Positions 63,481 through 64,000 of a stretch of DNA of 64,000 nt are shown piece by piece. The stretch comes from Vitis vinifera (taxonomy: Eukaryota; Streptophyta; Magnoliopsida; Vitales; Vitaceae). The notes under the pieces are model-generated. The model saw only the letters and a list, made by a program, of their open reading frames with translations, was not told the DNA's origin and searched no databases. Position 1 is the first letter of the stretch; every line of letters starts with the position of its first letter. Both the position numbers and the translations under genes were made by a program. The stretch lies in assembly GCF_030704535.1 (NCBI RefSeq), contig NC_081810.1, forward strand, positions 6,582,501 through 6,646,500. Reading direction: 5' to 3'.

Positions 63481-64000
63481 AAACAGAGAGATCTAGGTTT
63501 TTCCCATCAGAAAGATGTTGTGTCGAGTGACTAGAATCCTTTGAAGTCAGTTGAACATGATGACAATTTACAAAATATGATGGGCAAAGCTACTAGCTTG
63601 AAATGAGGTTAATCCGTAACATCAACTGTAAAAGAATGAGGTTCGAGTTGATGAACAGGAGAAGGCCACACGGCCCAGCCACTCTCATTACAGTTCCGTC
63701 GCTTTACCACCTTAGTGCAATCAAAGAAGCTCAATTTTTTGTGTGGTTGTGAGCTGTGGGTTTATTAAATATTATTAATAATTTTTGTAATTTTCATGGC
63801 TCAAATCCTTTTTTTTTTTTTGGTTGTAGGCAACTCAAATCCATTTATTAGTTTAACATTTAAGTTTTTGTTTTTGAGCTTTAATATTTAATATTTTTAT
63901 CTTTTATGTTTAATATTTAATAATTTAATTTTTTGTTGATTTGTACTTTTTGTTTATTAAAATTTGTTATCCTCATTTATGTATTGCATATTAAAATTTC
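63481..64000. other. Intergenic to window end
   Basis: No gene was recognised. Poly-T tract near 63810. Confidence 0.35.

Overview
The window is nuclear DNA of a flowering plant, most likely a eudicot and probably grapevine (Vitis). The sequence shows AT-rich intergenic DNA, GT-AG introns that are often kilobases long and packed with L1-type LINE debris, and plant-type proteins (BSK, PAR1, a plant beta-tubulin). The genus is an inference from this texture, not a proven match. No bacterial feature, CRISPR array, rRNA or convincing tRNA gene was seen.

Layout: (1) 669-1469 (+), the last two exons of a brassinosteroid-signalling kinase (BSK) whose kinase domain lies left of the window. (2) 2775-10716 (-), TIM10, five small exons with a 6.2-kb last intron full of nested LINE/MITE insertions. 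(3) 12350-14089 (+), RPAC2 (AC19 subunit of RNA polymerases I and III), divergent from TIM10 across a short promoter with site II (TGGGCY-type) and telo-box motifs. (4) 15201-18582 (-), a RING-CH (RINGv) membrane protein. (5) 19539-20263 (-), a secreted PAR1-like cysteine-rich protein. (6) 21070-27386 (-), a mitoribosomal MRPS34-like protein with a 5.6-kb intron holding a LINE with target-site duplications (TSDs), tandem repeats and a decayed repeat-containing gene. (7) 29574-31110 (-), beta-tubulin. (8) 47604-53286 (-), a 1669-residue RING + TRAF-type zinc-finger protein with a very long Pro/Gln-rich region and a C-terminal C2H2 finger, with a 5'UTR intron reaching about 54.9 kb. The block 31.2-47.6 kb and everything right of 55.2 kb have no recognisable gene. 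They hold tandem and dispersed duplications, a hAT-type non-autonomous element with a 20-21-bp internal satellite, degenerate satellites and LTR-like elements.

Functionally the genes are mostly unrelated housekeeping functions: mitochondrial import, Pol I/III transcription, mitochondrial translation, microtubules and ubiquitination. The order TIM10 - RPAC2 - beta-tubulin matches, from memory, Arabidopsis At2g29530-At2g29540-At2g29550, so the left half looks like an ancient collinear segment with extra genes between. All coding coordinates below were assembled by hand from splice signals. Every reconstructed reading frame closes, with exon lengths summing to a multiple of three.
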